DNA from: an uncultured Clostridia bacterium
GTDB lineage: Bacteria; Bacillota; Clostridia; Christensenellales; Aristaeellaceae
Length of the DNA stretch: 20,134 bases
Assembly (NCBI GenBank): GCA_934631985.1
Contig: CAKTYE010000045.1
Location: 1 to 20,134 of the forward strand
Direction of reading: 5' to 3'
Shown in pieces: positions 8,253 through 15,801 of this stretch. Every line of letters starts with the position of its first letter. Position 1 is the first letter of the stretch. The notes under the pieces were generated by a model. The model did no database searches and was not told the DNA's origin. It was given only the letters and a program-made list of their open reading frames with translations. A program made the translations under genes and the position numbers.

Positions 8253-9215
8253 ATGGAAAACGCCAAGAACGAGTTTCGCAAGCTGTCGCTGTCCCTGAAT
8301 GATACCGAGCAGGTCAGCCGGGTGGCCCGGGCGCTGTCTGTACCCAAGCGGGTGGAGATTTTGCGGCTGCTGGATCAGAAGAACATCGTCAGCGTGAATG
8401 AAATTGCGCAGACGCTGTCCCTGCCTATTTCCTCGGCGGCGATGCATATCAATATTCTGGAGGAGGCAGGGCTGATCATCTGCGAGCGCTTCGCTTCCCT
8501 CCACGGTACGATGAAGATGTGCAGCTGCCAGTGCAGCGATATTCACTTTATGCTGCATTCTGCGCCGCCGGAAAACGCGAAGTATACCCTGCAAACCCTG
8601 CCCATCGGCGGGTACAGCAGTGCGGAGGACATCGTTCCCGCCTGCGGGCTGGCTTCCCAGGTGGGGCCGATCGGCACCTATAATCGGCCTGCGGCCTTCT
8701 ACATGCCTGAACGGCTGGATGCGCAGGTGCTGTGGCTCAAGACGGGGCGGCTGACCTATCAGTTTGCGTCCCTGATGGATCGGCAGGTGACGGTGGAAAT
8801 GCTGGAAATTTCCTTTGAAGCCTGCACCCAGGCCCAGCAGAAGGATCGGGACTGGACGGCGGAGATTCGGCTGCATGTCAACGGCGTGGAGCTGGGCCGA
8901 ACACTGATCGACTGCGACTGCGAGGGACGGCGCGGGGTCTTCAATCCGCCCTGGTGGCCCAATGTGGCGACGCAGCACGGCGAGTTGCTGGTGTGGCGCG
9001 TGACGGAGGAGGGCGTGTTCCTGCGGAATGAGCGCATCTCCGACGTGACGCTGAACGACCTGCACCTGATGGATGCGGACAGCATCCGCGTGACGCTGGA
9101 TGTTCCGGCAGAGCGGGAGCATCAGGCGGGGATCAACCTGTTCGGCAACTTCTTTGGAGATTACAGTCAGGCGCTGAATTTGATGATCGGCTATCATCAC
9201 ACAGTACGGATGTGA
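8253..9215 (+). CDS. ArsR-type winged-helix regulator with large sensor domain
   Basis: This 320-residue protein begins with a winged helix-turn-helix (about 15-85) of ArsR type. PKRVEILRLL, VNEIAQTLSLPISSAAMHI and LEEAGLI are the typical blocks. About 230 residues of a beta-rich, probably ligand-binding domain follow. Similar ArsR-like proteins with long C-terminal domains are known beside carbohydrate ABC transporters in Clostridia and Paenibacillus, so control of this operon by an imported sugar is likely. A C90-x-C92-x-C94 cluster follows the DNA-binding domain and might bind metal or be redox sensitive. I prefer the ATG at 8253, nine bases after AAGGAG, over the in-frame ATG at 8235, which has no ribosome-binding site. 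First gene of the operon. Confidence 0.8.
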   Translation: MENAKNEFRKLSLSLNDTEQVSRVARALSVPKRVEILRLLDQKNIVSVNEIAQTLSLPISSAAMHINILEEAGLIICERFASLHGTMKMCSCQCSDIHFMLHSAPPENAKYTLQTLPIGGYSSAEDIVPACGLASQVGPIGTYNRPAAFYMPERLDAQVLWLKTGRLTYQFASLMDRQVTVEMLEISFEACTQAQQKDRDWTAEIRLHVNGVELGRTLIDCDCEGRRGVFNPPWWPNVATQHGELLVWRVTEEGVFLRNERISDVTLNDLHLMDADSIRVTLDVPAEREHQAGINLFGNFFGDYSQALNLMIGYHHTVRM

Positions 9216-9236
9216 ATGGAAATGGAGGAGAGACCC

Positions 9237-10289
9237 ATGATCAGACCATTTGAGCAAAAGGATCTGCCCGCTGTTGTGGCGCTGTGGAACGCATCGGTCC
9301 ACGCAGGCGAGGTGGTGTACCGCAGCATTGACGAGCAGTATTATCATCAGAAGTTTGAGCGTGACCCCAATTATGACGCGCGGTATGCCTTCGTGGCGGA
9401 GGAAGGGTGCGAGGTGGTCGGCTTCATCCACGGCACGGCGAAGAAGGTCATGCTGGAGCATGAGACCTTTGAGACCTCGCCCGGGTACTTGACCTGCATT
9501 TTTGTGCGGCAGGATATGCGGCGCAAGGGCATCGGCAAGGCGTTGGTACAGCGGCTGACAGAGGAGTTTCTGGCGGCGGGCAAACAGAAAATGCAGTGTG
9601 CCGACGGCAACCCCATCAACATCGACTGGATGATCCCCGGCACGCCGGGACACGACCATAACAATGCTCCCGGCATGGATCGGGACTGCATGGGCTATCC
9701 CTTCCTGCATGCCATGGGCTTCACCGACCGGGCGCAGGAGATCGCCATGTATCTGAACCTGGCGGAATATGTGCCGTGGAGCGGGCTGAAGGATAAGCAG
9801 CAGGAGCTGCTGGCCCAGGGCATCTACACGGGCCGCTATGACGCAGAGCATCTGAATTACGACTATGACGGCATGTGCGACCGGGTCGGCTCGGACTACT
9901 GGCGGCAGGTGCTTCGCTCGGAGATCGCCTGCTGGAAGGAAGGCAAACCCAACCGGGACAACCGCTTCATTCCCAACGGCAAGGTTCCTGCGGGGCCGCG
10001 TCCGCTGCTGGTGGCGACTCATGACGAACACATCGTGGCGTTTACCGGGCCGGTGGATAAGCAGACCTCTGGGCGGGGCTGGTTCACGGGCATCTGCACC
10101 GATCCCCTCTATGAGCGGCGGGGCATTGCGTCGGTGCTGTTCAACCTGCTGATGCAGGAATTTGTGGCCGAGGGCGCGGCGTTCAGCACGCTGTTCACCG
10201 GCGAGGACAACCACGCTCAGCGCATTTACGGGCGCGCGGGCTTCAAGGTCGTCCGCCACTGGGTGATGATGGAAAAGCCGCTGGTTTGA
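9237..10289 (+). CDS. Tandem-GNAT N-acetyltransferase
   Basis: This 350-residue protein carries two GNAT domains. The N-terminal one (about 1-150) has the acetyl-CoA pyrophosphate loop R95-R-K-G-I-G100. The C-terminal one (about 235-350) has R294-R-G-I-A298 and a GNAT-like end with AQRIYGRAGFKVVRHW. GNAT enzymes move an acetyl group from acetyl-CoA to an amine; the acceptor is unknown here. The start at 9237 is chosen because GGAGGAG lies six bases before it; the ATG at 9216 lies directly after the preceding stop and has no such site. The gene follows the regulator by 21 bases and shares its transcript. With the deacetylase at the other end of the operon it suggests acetylation and deacetylation of amino sugars. 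Confidence 0.82.
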   Translation: MIRPFEQKDLPAVVALWNASVHAGEVVYRSIDEQYYHQKFERDPNYDARYAFVAEEGCEVVGFIHGTAKKVMLEHETFETSPGYLTCIFVRQDMRRKGIGKALVQRLTEEFLAAGKQKMQCADGNPINIDWMIPGTPGHDHNNAPGMDRDCMGYPFLHAMGFTDRAQEIAMYLNLAEYVPWSGLKDKQQELLAQGIYTGRYDAEHLNYDYDGMCDRVGSDYWRQVLRSEIACWKEGKPNRDNRFIPNGKVPAGPRPLLVATHDEHIVAFTGPVDKQTSGRGWFTGICTDPLYERRGIASVLFNLLMQEFVAEGAAFSTLFTGEDNHAQRIYGRAGFKVVRHWVMMEKPLV

Positions 10290-10295
10290 TGAGAA

Positions 10296-10317
10296 ATAAG
10301 CCGTAGAAACGGTTTAT
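10296..10317 (+). repeat. Hairpin between acetyltransferase and solute-binding protein genes
   Basis: ATAAGCCGT at 10296-10304 pairs with ACGGTTTAT at 10309-10317 (nine pairs, one G-U) around an AGAA loop. There is no T tract. A second small stem, CACAC/GTGTG, lies at 10323-10338. These may mark an mRNA processing or stabilising site before the binding-protein gene. Confidence 0.5.
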
Positions 10318-10360
10318 CGAGGCACACGGACATGTGTGTCAATAAAAAGGAGGCAGTACC

Positions 10361-11938
10361 ATGAAGAAACTGGTAGCCCTGTTGCTCACCCTTGTGATGA
10401 GCCTGACCGTGGTTGGCGGCTCCCTGGCGGAAACGACCTGGGATTCGCCTGACCTGAGCTGGAAGCAGGACACTTCCCCGGCGACGTTCTCTCTGTACCA
10501 CAACATGACCTGGGCGCCCATGGACGTGTGGGGCAAGGATCATGTGTCCATGAAGGTGACGGAGGACACCGGCATCTCCTTCAACGTGGAGATCCAGTCC
10601 AACCCGCAGCAGCTTGCCACCTACGCGGCGACGGGCGCGCTGCCGGACGCGGTGTTCGTCTATGGCTCCGCCAACATCGACCTGATGGAGGATCCCACCG
10701 TGTCCTATGCGTGGGATGAGCTGATCAGCGAGTATGCGCCGGAGTTCATGGATCTGATCGATCCCAGCGACATTCAGATGGCGACCAAGAGCGACGGTCA
10801 CTTCTACACCCTGTACACCCATGTGCGCAACCAGGCCTACTGGGACGACCCCACCCAGGGCGTGTCCTACGGCGAGGGCGTTATCGCGTTCCGTCAGGAC
10901 GTGATGGAGGAACTGGGCAATCCCGAGATCAACTCCACCGAGGACTTCTTTGAGGTGCTGAAGCGCGTCAAGGAACTGCACCCCGAGATGATCCCCTACC
11001 TGCAGCCCAACTTCAACGGCGCGTATCTGGCCCACTGCTTCGGCATGGACTATGACGGCACCCAGGGCCACACCACCATCGACGAGAATGGCAACGCCAT
11101 TTGGGTCTACAGCGATGAAAAGCCCCTGACCGATTACATGACCTTCGCCAACCGTCTGTTCCGCGAGGGCCTGCTGAGCCAGGAAGGTCTGACCTACGAC
11201 CAGGAGCAGGCCAAGGCTGCCATCATGGCGGGCAACGTGTTCTGCTATGCGGGCCAGGCGTATGACGTGGACCAGTGGAACGAAGCGCTGGACGGCGTGG
11301 AGGGCAACACCGCCTACTATGTGGCGATCACCAAGCCCCTGACCGTGGACGGCGAGGTGCGCATGTCCCAGACCTGGGGTTCTCCCGGATTCGCGGGCTT
11401 CTACATCACCAAGAACTGCAAGGATCCCGGCCGTCTGATTCGCCTGATGGAATACATGCGCTCCCCCTACGGCGATGAGCTGACCCAGTGGGGCGTGGAA
11501 GGCCTGGACTACGAGATGGTGAACGGCTATCCCGTGCAGTATGACACCTACTCCTGGAAGGAGCGCGGCGATAACGTGTGGTACTTCCAGGCGACCTTTG
11601 CCACCGAGAACATGAAGGCGCTGGGCGTTGCAGCCAAGAACGAGAAGTATGGTCAGATGGCGCATCTGGTCACCGACTTCAAGCCCTACTGGCACTACGA
11701 CGTTGCCATTGCCCTGATGTCCAATGCGGCTGCCAACACCCCCGAGGGCGACATTTGGACCACCATGGATAACCTGCGCGTGAACAGCATCAACGCCGCC
11801 ATCGTCAGCAAGACGGAGGAGGAATGTACGCAGGCCATCACCGATTACTTTGCCGCCATCAAGGCCGCAGGGCTGGAGGAATACAATCAGTTCCTGAACG
11901 ACCAGTATCAGACCATCAAGGCCAACCTGGCGAAGTAA
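10361..11938 (+). CDS. Extracellular solute-binding protein, carbohydrate ABC transporter
   Basis: This 525-residue exported protein is of the family found with LplB/YtcP-type permeases and should capture a sugar or oligosaccharide outside the membrane. The signal peptide is clear: MKK, then a hydrophobic core, with likely cleavage at SLA23|E24. There is no lipobox cysteine, unlike most Gram-positive binding proteins, so anchoring is not explained by lipidation. The mature part is rich in Trp, Tyr and acidic residues, as expected for sugar binding. AAGGAGG lies nine bases before the ATG. Two permease genes follow after a 167-base gap full of hairpins. Ligand identity cannot be read from the sequence. 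No ATPase gene is present in the operon. Confidence 0.87.
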   Translation: MKKLVALLLTLVMSLTVVGGSLAETTWDSPDLSWKQDTSPATFSLYHNMTWAPMDVWGKDHVSMKVTEDTGISFNVEIQSNPQQLATYAATGALPDAVFVYGSANIDLMEDPTVSYAWDELISEYAPEFMDLIDPSDIQMATKSDGHFYTLYTHVRNQAYWDDPTQGVSYGEGVIAFRQDVMEELGNPEINSTEDFFEVLKRVKELHPEMIPYLQPNFNGAYLAHCFGMDYDGTQGHTTIDENGNAIWVYSDEKPLTDYMTFANRLFREGLLSQEGLTYDQEQAKAAIMAGNVFCYAGQAYDVDQWNEALDGVEGNTAYYVAITKPLTVDGEVRMSQTWGSPGFAGFYITKNCKDPGRLIRLMEYMRSPYGDELTQWGVEGLDYEMVNGYPVQYDTYSWKERGDNVWYFQATFATENMKALGVAAKNEKYGQMAHLVTDFKPYWHYDVAIALMSNAAANTPEGDIWTTMDNLRVNSINAAIVSKTEEECTQAITDYFAAIKAAGLEEYNQFLNDQYQTIKANLAK

Positions 11939-11946
11939 GAAGCAAA

Positions 11947-12080
11947 GGTATGCGGGGAGGGGGGAAACCCCTCCCTGCATACCGCAGCGTGCGGCTACAG
12001 CGCATGTGGCATTCGGCGATCCTCTGGTCGCCGAATGCTGGAAAACCTCCCTCGTCAAAGTGGCCTCAGCCACTTTGACG
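11947..12080 (+). repeat. Array of four hairpins between binding protein and permease genes
   Basis: There are four inverted repeats in 134 bases. (1) 11947-11962 pairs with 11968-11983, 16 pairs with one G-U and a GGAAA loop. (2) CCGCA/TGCGG at 11982-11994, sharing two bases with the first. (3) GCATTCGGCGA at 12009-12019 pairs perfectly with 12028-12038. (4) CGTCAAAGTGGC at 12053-12064 pairs perfectly with 12069-12080 around CTCA. None has a T tract. They probably protect the 3' end of the binding-protein mRNA and lower permease expression, as REP elements do in malE-malF. Hairpins 3 and 4 could be a dispersed genomic repeat. Confidence 0.8.
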
Positions 12081-12105
12081 ATTACAAGCAAAGGAGATGA
12101 GGGCG

Positions 12106-13092
12106 ATGCCCCCTTTGAAGACGGCAGCCCCGCAGCCTGCCAAGCCCACCAAATTCCGCCGCGCCCTTCGGCGCTTTTATGGTCAGCGGTGGCTTCAGCT
12201 GTTTGCGATTCTGGGGTTCCTCTATCTGATCGTATTCAATTATGTGCCCATGCTGGGTATTCAGATCGCCTTCAAGGACTATAAGCCGACCATGGGCTTT
12301 GCAGGCATGTTTACTGCGCCCCTGGCCCGGGAAAATGGGTTCTATCATTTCAATACCTTTTTCCGTGACCCGAACTTCAAAACGGTGATGTACAACACCA
12401 TCGTGCTGAGCTTGCTGAAGCTCGCGTTCTCATTCCCCGTTCCGATTCTTTTTGCCCTGGCAATCAACGAAATGCGCGGCACGGTCTGCAAGCGCATTGT
12501 GCAGACGGTCAGCTATCTGCCGCACTTTATCTCCTGGGTCATCGTGTATGGCCTGATGTTCAACTTTCTGAACACCTCCAACGGCGTGATCAACTCGCTG
12601 CTTCAGGCCTCCGGCCTGCATCAGGTGGAGTTTTTAACAGGCAAGGAATACTATTATGCCATTGCGGTTCTCAGCGACATTTGGAAGGAAATGGGCTGGT
12701 GGTCCATCATCTTCCTGGCGGCGATCAGCGGCATCGATCAAAGCCAGTATGAATCCGCCAAGGTGGATGGTGCGTCCCGGCTGCGGTGCATCTGGTCCAT
12801 CACCCTGCCCAACATCAAGGGAACCATCATGATCGTGCTGATCCTTTCCATCGGCTCGCTGATGTCCGGCGGCATGGGCGGCTCCAACTTTGACCAGAGC
12901 TATCTGCTGGGCAACTCGCTCAACTATTCCCGCTCGGTGACCCTGCCCTATTACATTTACGAAATGGGCCTGACGAAATTCCGCTTCTCCTACGCAACGG
13001 CTATCGGCCTGTTCCAGTCCGTCATTTCACTGGTGCTGGTGGTGCTGAGCAACTGGGGAAGCAAGAAGCTGACCGGGTCCAGCTTCTTCTAA
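12106..13092 (+). CDS. Carbohydrate ABC transporter permease, LplB-type
   Basis: This 328-residue inner-membrane protein has about six hydrophobic segments. It carries the cytoplasmic EAA loop E216-S-A-K-V-D-G222-A followed by ITLPNIKGT, which docks on the ATPase. It pairs with the next gene to form the channel of a CUT1-type sugar importer. I place the start at 12106, nine bases after AAGGAG. The ATG at 12097 touches that site directly and could not be used well. The N-terminal 30 residues are basic and cytoplasmic. Sequence around LPHFISWVIVYGLMFNFLN is typical of the family. Confidence 0.88.
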   Translation: MPPLKTAAPQPAKPTKFRRALRRFYGQRWLQLFAILGFLYLIVFNYVPMLGIQIAFKDYKPTMGFAGMFTAPLARENGFYHFNTFFRDPNFKTVMYNTIVLSLLKLAFSFPVPILFALAINEMRGTVCKRIVQTVSYLPHFISWVIVYGLMFNFLNTSNGVINSLLQASGLHQVEFLTGKEYYYAIAVLSDIWKEMGWWSIIFLAAISGIDQSQYESAKVDGASRLRCIWSITLPNIKGTIMIVLILSIGSLMSGGMGGSNFDQSYLLGNSLNYSRSVTLPYYIYEMGLTKFRFSYATAIGLFQSVISLVLVVLSNWGSKKLTGSSFF

Positions 13093-13115
13093 GCGGCAGG
13101 AAGGAGGGATACGTT

Positions 13116-14021
13116 TTGCAGTACACAGATCGCAAAAACCGCATCAAGCGCACAACGGAGGATCGCGTCATCAGCGTGGTGGTTGGCATTGTGATGCTCC
13201 TGGTTTTTGTCACAACGGTCTATCCGTTCTGGTATTCGCTGGTGCTGTCCTTTAACGAAGGCACGGACGCGCTGCGGGGCGGCATTTATCTATGGCCCCG
13301 CAAGTGGACGCTGGACAACTACGCGGCGGTGTTCGGCATCGAATACATTCCCACGGCGTTTTTGGTGTCCGTGGCGCGCACCCTGCTGGGTACGGTGCTG
13401 TGCGTGGGCTTTACAGGACTGTTCGCCTTTGCCTGCTCCCACAGCAAGCTGATGGGACGCAAGCTGTACATCACTGCCATGATGATCGTGATGTATTTCA
13501 GCGGCGGCCTGATCCCGCAGTACATGCTGTACAAGGAGCTGGGGCTGATGAACACCTTCTGGGTGTACATCATTCCCAACCTGTTTGCATCGTTCAACGC
13601 CATCATCATGATGAACGCCTTCCGGGAAATCCCCGCATCACTGGAGGAAGCGGCGCACCTGGACGGCGCGAATGACCTGCGGGTGTTTTTCCAGATCATC
13701 CTGCCCATCTCCATGCCCACCATGGCAACCATGGCGCTGTATTCCGGCGTGTGGCACTGGAATGTGTGGACAGACTCCGCTTTCTTTGTGACCAATAAAG
13801 ATCTGAAAACGCTGAGCAACGTGATGATCACGCTGATCAACCAGTCGGAATCGGCAGCATCCACCATGTTCGGCACGCTGAACCAGCGAGAGGTGACCTA
13901 CACCGCCATGACGCTGCGTCCCGCGGCGATGGTCATCTGCGTTATTCCCATTGTAGTGGTGTACCCGTTCCTGCAAAAATATTTTGTGAAGGGCGTTATG
14001 ATCGGCTCTGTGAAAGAGTGA
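13116..14021 (+). CDS. Carbohydrate ABC transporter permease, YtcP-type
   Basis: This 301-residue membrane protein is the second half of the importer channel. It has about six hydrophobic segments. A canonical EAA loop is present at L176-E-E-A-A-H-L-D-G184-A, followed by IILPISMPTMATM. The start is a TTG at 13116, eight bases after AAGGAGG; no ATG lies nearby in frame. The rare start may slightly reduce translation. The gene begins 23 bases after the first permease. No ATPase follows, so a shared MsmX-type ATPase encoded elsewhere is likely, as is known for this transporter group in Firmicutes. Confidence 0.88.
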   Translation: MQYTDRKNRIKRTTEDRVISVVVGIVMLLVFVTTVYPFWYSLVLSFNEGTDALRGGIYLWPRKWTLDNYAAVFGIEYIPTAFLVSVARTLLGTVLCVGFTGLFAFACSHSKLMGRKLYITAMMIVMYFSGGLIPQYMLYKELGLMNTFWVYIIPNLFASFNAIIMMNAFREIPASLEEAAHLDGANDLRVFFQIILPISMPTMATMALYSGVWHWNVWTDSAFFVTNKDLKTLSNVMITLINQSESAASTMFGTLNQREVTYTAMTLRPAAMVICVIPIVVVYPFLQKYFVKGVMIGSVKE

Positions 14022-14042
14022 CATAAAGGAGGATACAAAGGT

Positions 14043-14735
14043 ATGGCAAACACGATTATGGCAATTGGCGCGCACACGGGCGACGCGCAGCTGACCTGCG
14101 GCATGCTGCTGGCAAAGCATGCCATGGCAGGGGACAAGATCATTACCGTTGACCTGACGGCGGGCGAGCGCGGCACGCCTTTGGGCATGACCCCTGAGGA
14201 GTTCCGTCCCCAGAACGTCGCCGCTGCCGGTGAGTTTGCAAAGATGCTGGGCGGTGAGAGCATTGTTTTTGACATTCCCGATGGCGAGCTTTATGCCAGC
14301 AAGGAATTGGAGCTGAAGCTGGCGCGCATCATGCGGGAAAAGCAGGTCACCAAGGTGCTGTATCACTGGAAGAACAGCATGCACAAGGATCACATACAGG
14401 CGTCGATCATTTCCGATCATGCGTGCTTCTTTGCCGCCCTGCCCACCTTCGACATGGACGGCCTTGCGCCCGCGCCCATCCGCAGCATGCTGTATGCGGA
14501 GAACTGGGAGGACTCCGAGGGCTTCAAGCCGTACTTCTTCTACGATGTGACGGAAGCGTTCCCCCTGTGGAAGGAAGCCATCAAGAAGCTGTGGCTGACG
14601 GAGCATTCTCGGGACTTCAAGTATCTGCGCTATTACGAGGCGCTGGCGATCACCCGCGGTGCGCTCATCAAGACGGACTACGCCACGGCCTTCGGCATTG
14701 ACGAGTATGCCAAGCGCGTGAAGCAGGAACTGTAA
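14043..14735 (+). CDS. PIG-L / LmbE family N-deacetylase
   Basis: This 230-residue protein belongs to the PIG-L/LmbE group of zinc-dependent deacetylases, which remove acetyl groups from N-acetylglucosamine-type sugars. The first metal motif is A10-H11-T-G13-D14, in place of AHPDD, and the second is H114-K-D-H117. By comparison with MshB, the zinc ligands His11, Asp14 and His117 are kept. The aspartate that acts as general base in MshB is Gly13. Activity is therefore uncertain, although His114 or Asp116 could take over. AAAGGAGG lies upstream of the ATG, 21 bases after the permease gene. Position at the end of a sugar-importer operon suggests it acts on the imported compound. No signal peptide, so it is cytoplasmic. 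Confidence 0.85.
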   Translation: MANTIMAIGAHTGDAQLTCGMLLAKHAMAGDKIITVDLTAGERGTPLGMTPEEFRPQNVAAAGEFAKMLGGESIVFDIPDGELYASKELELKLARIMREKQVTKVLYHWKNSMHKDHIQASIISDHACFFAALPTFDMDGLAPAPIRSMLYAENWEDSEGFKPYFFYDVTEAFPLWKEAIKKLWLTEHSRDFKYLRYYEALAITRGALIKTDYATAFGIDEYAKRVKQEL

Positions 14736-14756
14736 GAAAAAAGTACATTAAGCAAT

Positions 14757-14802
14757 CGGGGCCTGTCTTCTGGCGATCACAGAAGACAGACCCCGGTTTT
14801 TT
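14757..14802. terminator. Strong terminator between convergent genes
   Basis: CGGGG plus CTGTCTTCT (14757-14771) pairs with AGAAGACAG plus CCCCG (14781-14795), with a single C/A mismatch and a nine-base loop. TTTTTT follows at 14797-14802. It ends the transport operon. An A run near 14736-14742 could also give a weak T tract for the opposite strand. The LysR stop codon begins inside the T run. Confidence 0.9.
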
Positions 14803-15685
14803 ATGACGCTGTAGACTGCGTTGCGTAGTGCTCCTGCAAAAACTGCACGAGCTGCTTGACCTCCGGCGGCGCATCCAGACGATAGGCCACGCCGTATTCC
14901 TTGACGTCAGGGACGCAGAAGGGGATCGCCTGCGGCTCGTCCCAGGTGCGCACAATGGGGGATGGCGTAATGCAGACAGCGCCGTTTGCGTAAGCATCAT
15001 ACAGCAGATTGATCTTGCGGATGCTGGATTCCGACTGGTCGATGAGCCGCACCTGCTTGCCGCAGACGGCAGTCAGCCTGTCCCAGAAGGGACATTCACC
15101 GGGATTTTCATCCACAATGACGGCATAGCCGCGCAGCTTCTCCGGATACAGCGCCTGCATGCCTGCCAGCGGATGCGTTCGCTGCATCAGACACTGATAG
15201 GGCATGGTCAGCAGCGGCGCATAGTTCAGCCCTGCCAGCTCCTGCGGGGAAAGCCTGCGTGTTTCGGCAAGGTCGATCTGATGGCGCTGAAGCAGCTGCA
15301 ATTCCTTGACCGTGGAGAAGGCGTGATGCTCCAGGTGGATCTGCGGATACTGGCGGCAGAACGCAGCTTCCACCTCGGCAATCAGCCGGTGATGCTCAAC
15401 GCTTGCCAGATGGATGGTTGGCTGACTGACCGTATGGCGGGCGGCCTCGATGACCTTGTGGCGCAGCACGGCGATTTGTCGAAGGCCTTCCAGCAGCACC
15501 TTCCCGGCCTCTGTCGGCGCGACGCCCCGGGAGGTGCGCTGCAAAAGCGTTACGCCGACCTCCCTTTCCAGCAGGTTGATCTGCTTAATGATCGCCTGCT
15601 TGCTGATAAAGGCTTTTTCTTCCGCCCTGCTGAAGCTGCCGGCTTCTGCAACCAGCAAAAAAAGCTGTTCCTGACGTTCATCCAT
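14801..15685 (-). CDS. LysR-family transcriptional regulator
   Basis: This 294-residue protein has the usual LysR layout. An N-terminal winged helix-turn-helix (about 1-60) contains LVAEAGSFSRAEEKAFISKQAI, then LEREVGVTLLQRTSRGVAPTEAG. It is followed by a substrate-binding-like effector domain (about 90-290). I take the ATG at 15685 because GGAGG lies nine bases upstream and because this gives the normal family length; the reading frame continues upstream but includes the promoter. It is transcribed away from the reductase gene at 15802. Divergent LysR genes usually control their neighbour in response to its substrate, so the first reductase is the expected target. The second reductase may be another target. 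Confidence 0.87.
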   Translation of the reverse strand: MDERQEQLFLLVAEAGSFSRAEEKAFISKQAIIKQINLLEREVGVTLLQRTSRGVAPTEAGKVLLEGLRQIAVLRHKVIEAARHTVSQPTIHLASVEHHRLIAEVEAAFCRQYPQIHLEHHAFSTVKELQLLQRHQIDLAETRRLSPQELAGLNYAPLLTMPYQCLMQRTHPLAGMQALYPEKLRGYAVIVDENPGECPFWDRLTAVCGKQVRLIDQSESSIRKINLLYDAYANGAVCITPSPIVRTWDEPQAIPFCVPDVKEYGVAYRLDAPPEVKQLVQFLQEHYATQSTAS

Positions 15686-15727
15686 TTGCGGCAACCTCCG
15701 GTTCACACTGCATACCCAAATCGTTGC

Positions 15728-15756
15728 TTCCTTAACAATTGTAGCATACTTATAAT
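15728..15756 (+). promoter_or_regulatory. Putative activator-dependent promoter of the first reductase
   Basis: A perfect TATAAT lies at 15751-15756. The base-pair window 17 bases upstream holds only TTCCTT (15728-15733), a poor -35 box. A weak -35 is typical of LysR-activated promoters. TTCCTT is repeated as AAGGAA at 15766-15771, a possible pair of operator arms around the -10 box. Confidence 0.5.
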
Positions 15757-15767
15757 AGTTCGTGCAA
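15739..15767 (-). promoter_or_regulatory. Promoter of the LysR gene
   Basis: On the minus strand, TTGCAC (15767-15762) and TACAAT (15744-15739) are separated by 17 bases. A TG one base before the -10 box makes it extended. It overlaps the putative promoter of the divergent reductase gene, so the LysR protein could repress itself while activating the other side. Confidence 0.7.
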
Positions 15768-15801
15768 GGAAACGTTCCCAAACGAAGAAGGAGGCATACG
15801 A

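Noticed and set aside
8196..10259. Long minus-strand open frame opposite regulator and acetyltransferase genes
   Set aside because: It spans two well-supported plus-strand genes and their gap, and has shadow-like composition and no recognisable domain.
10226..12091. Minus-strand open frame of 621 codons opposite the binding protein gene
   Set aside because: It covers the binding-protein gene with its clear signal peptide. Val/Gly/His-rich composition marks it as a shadow.
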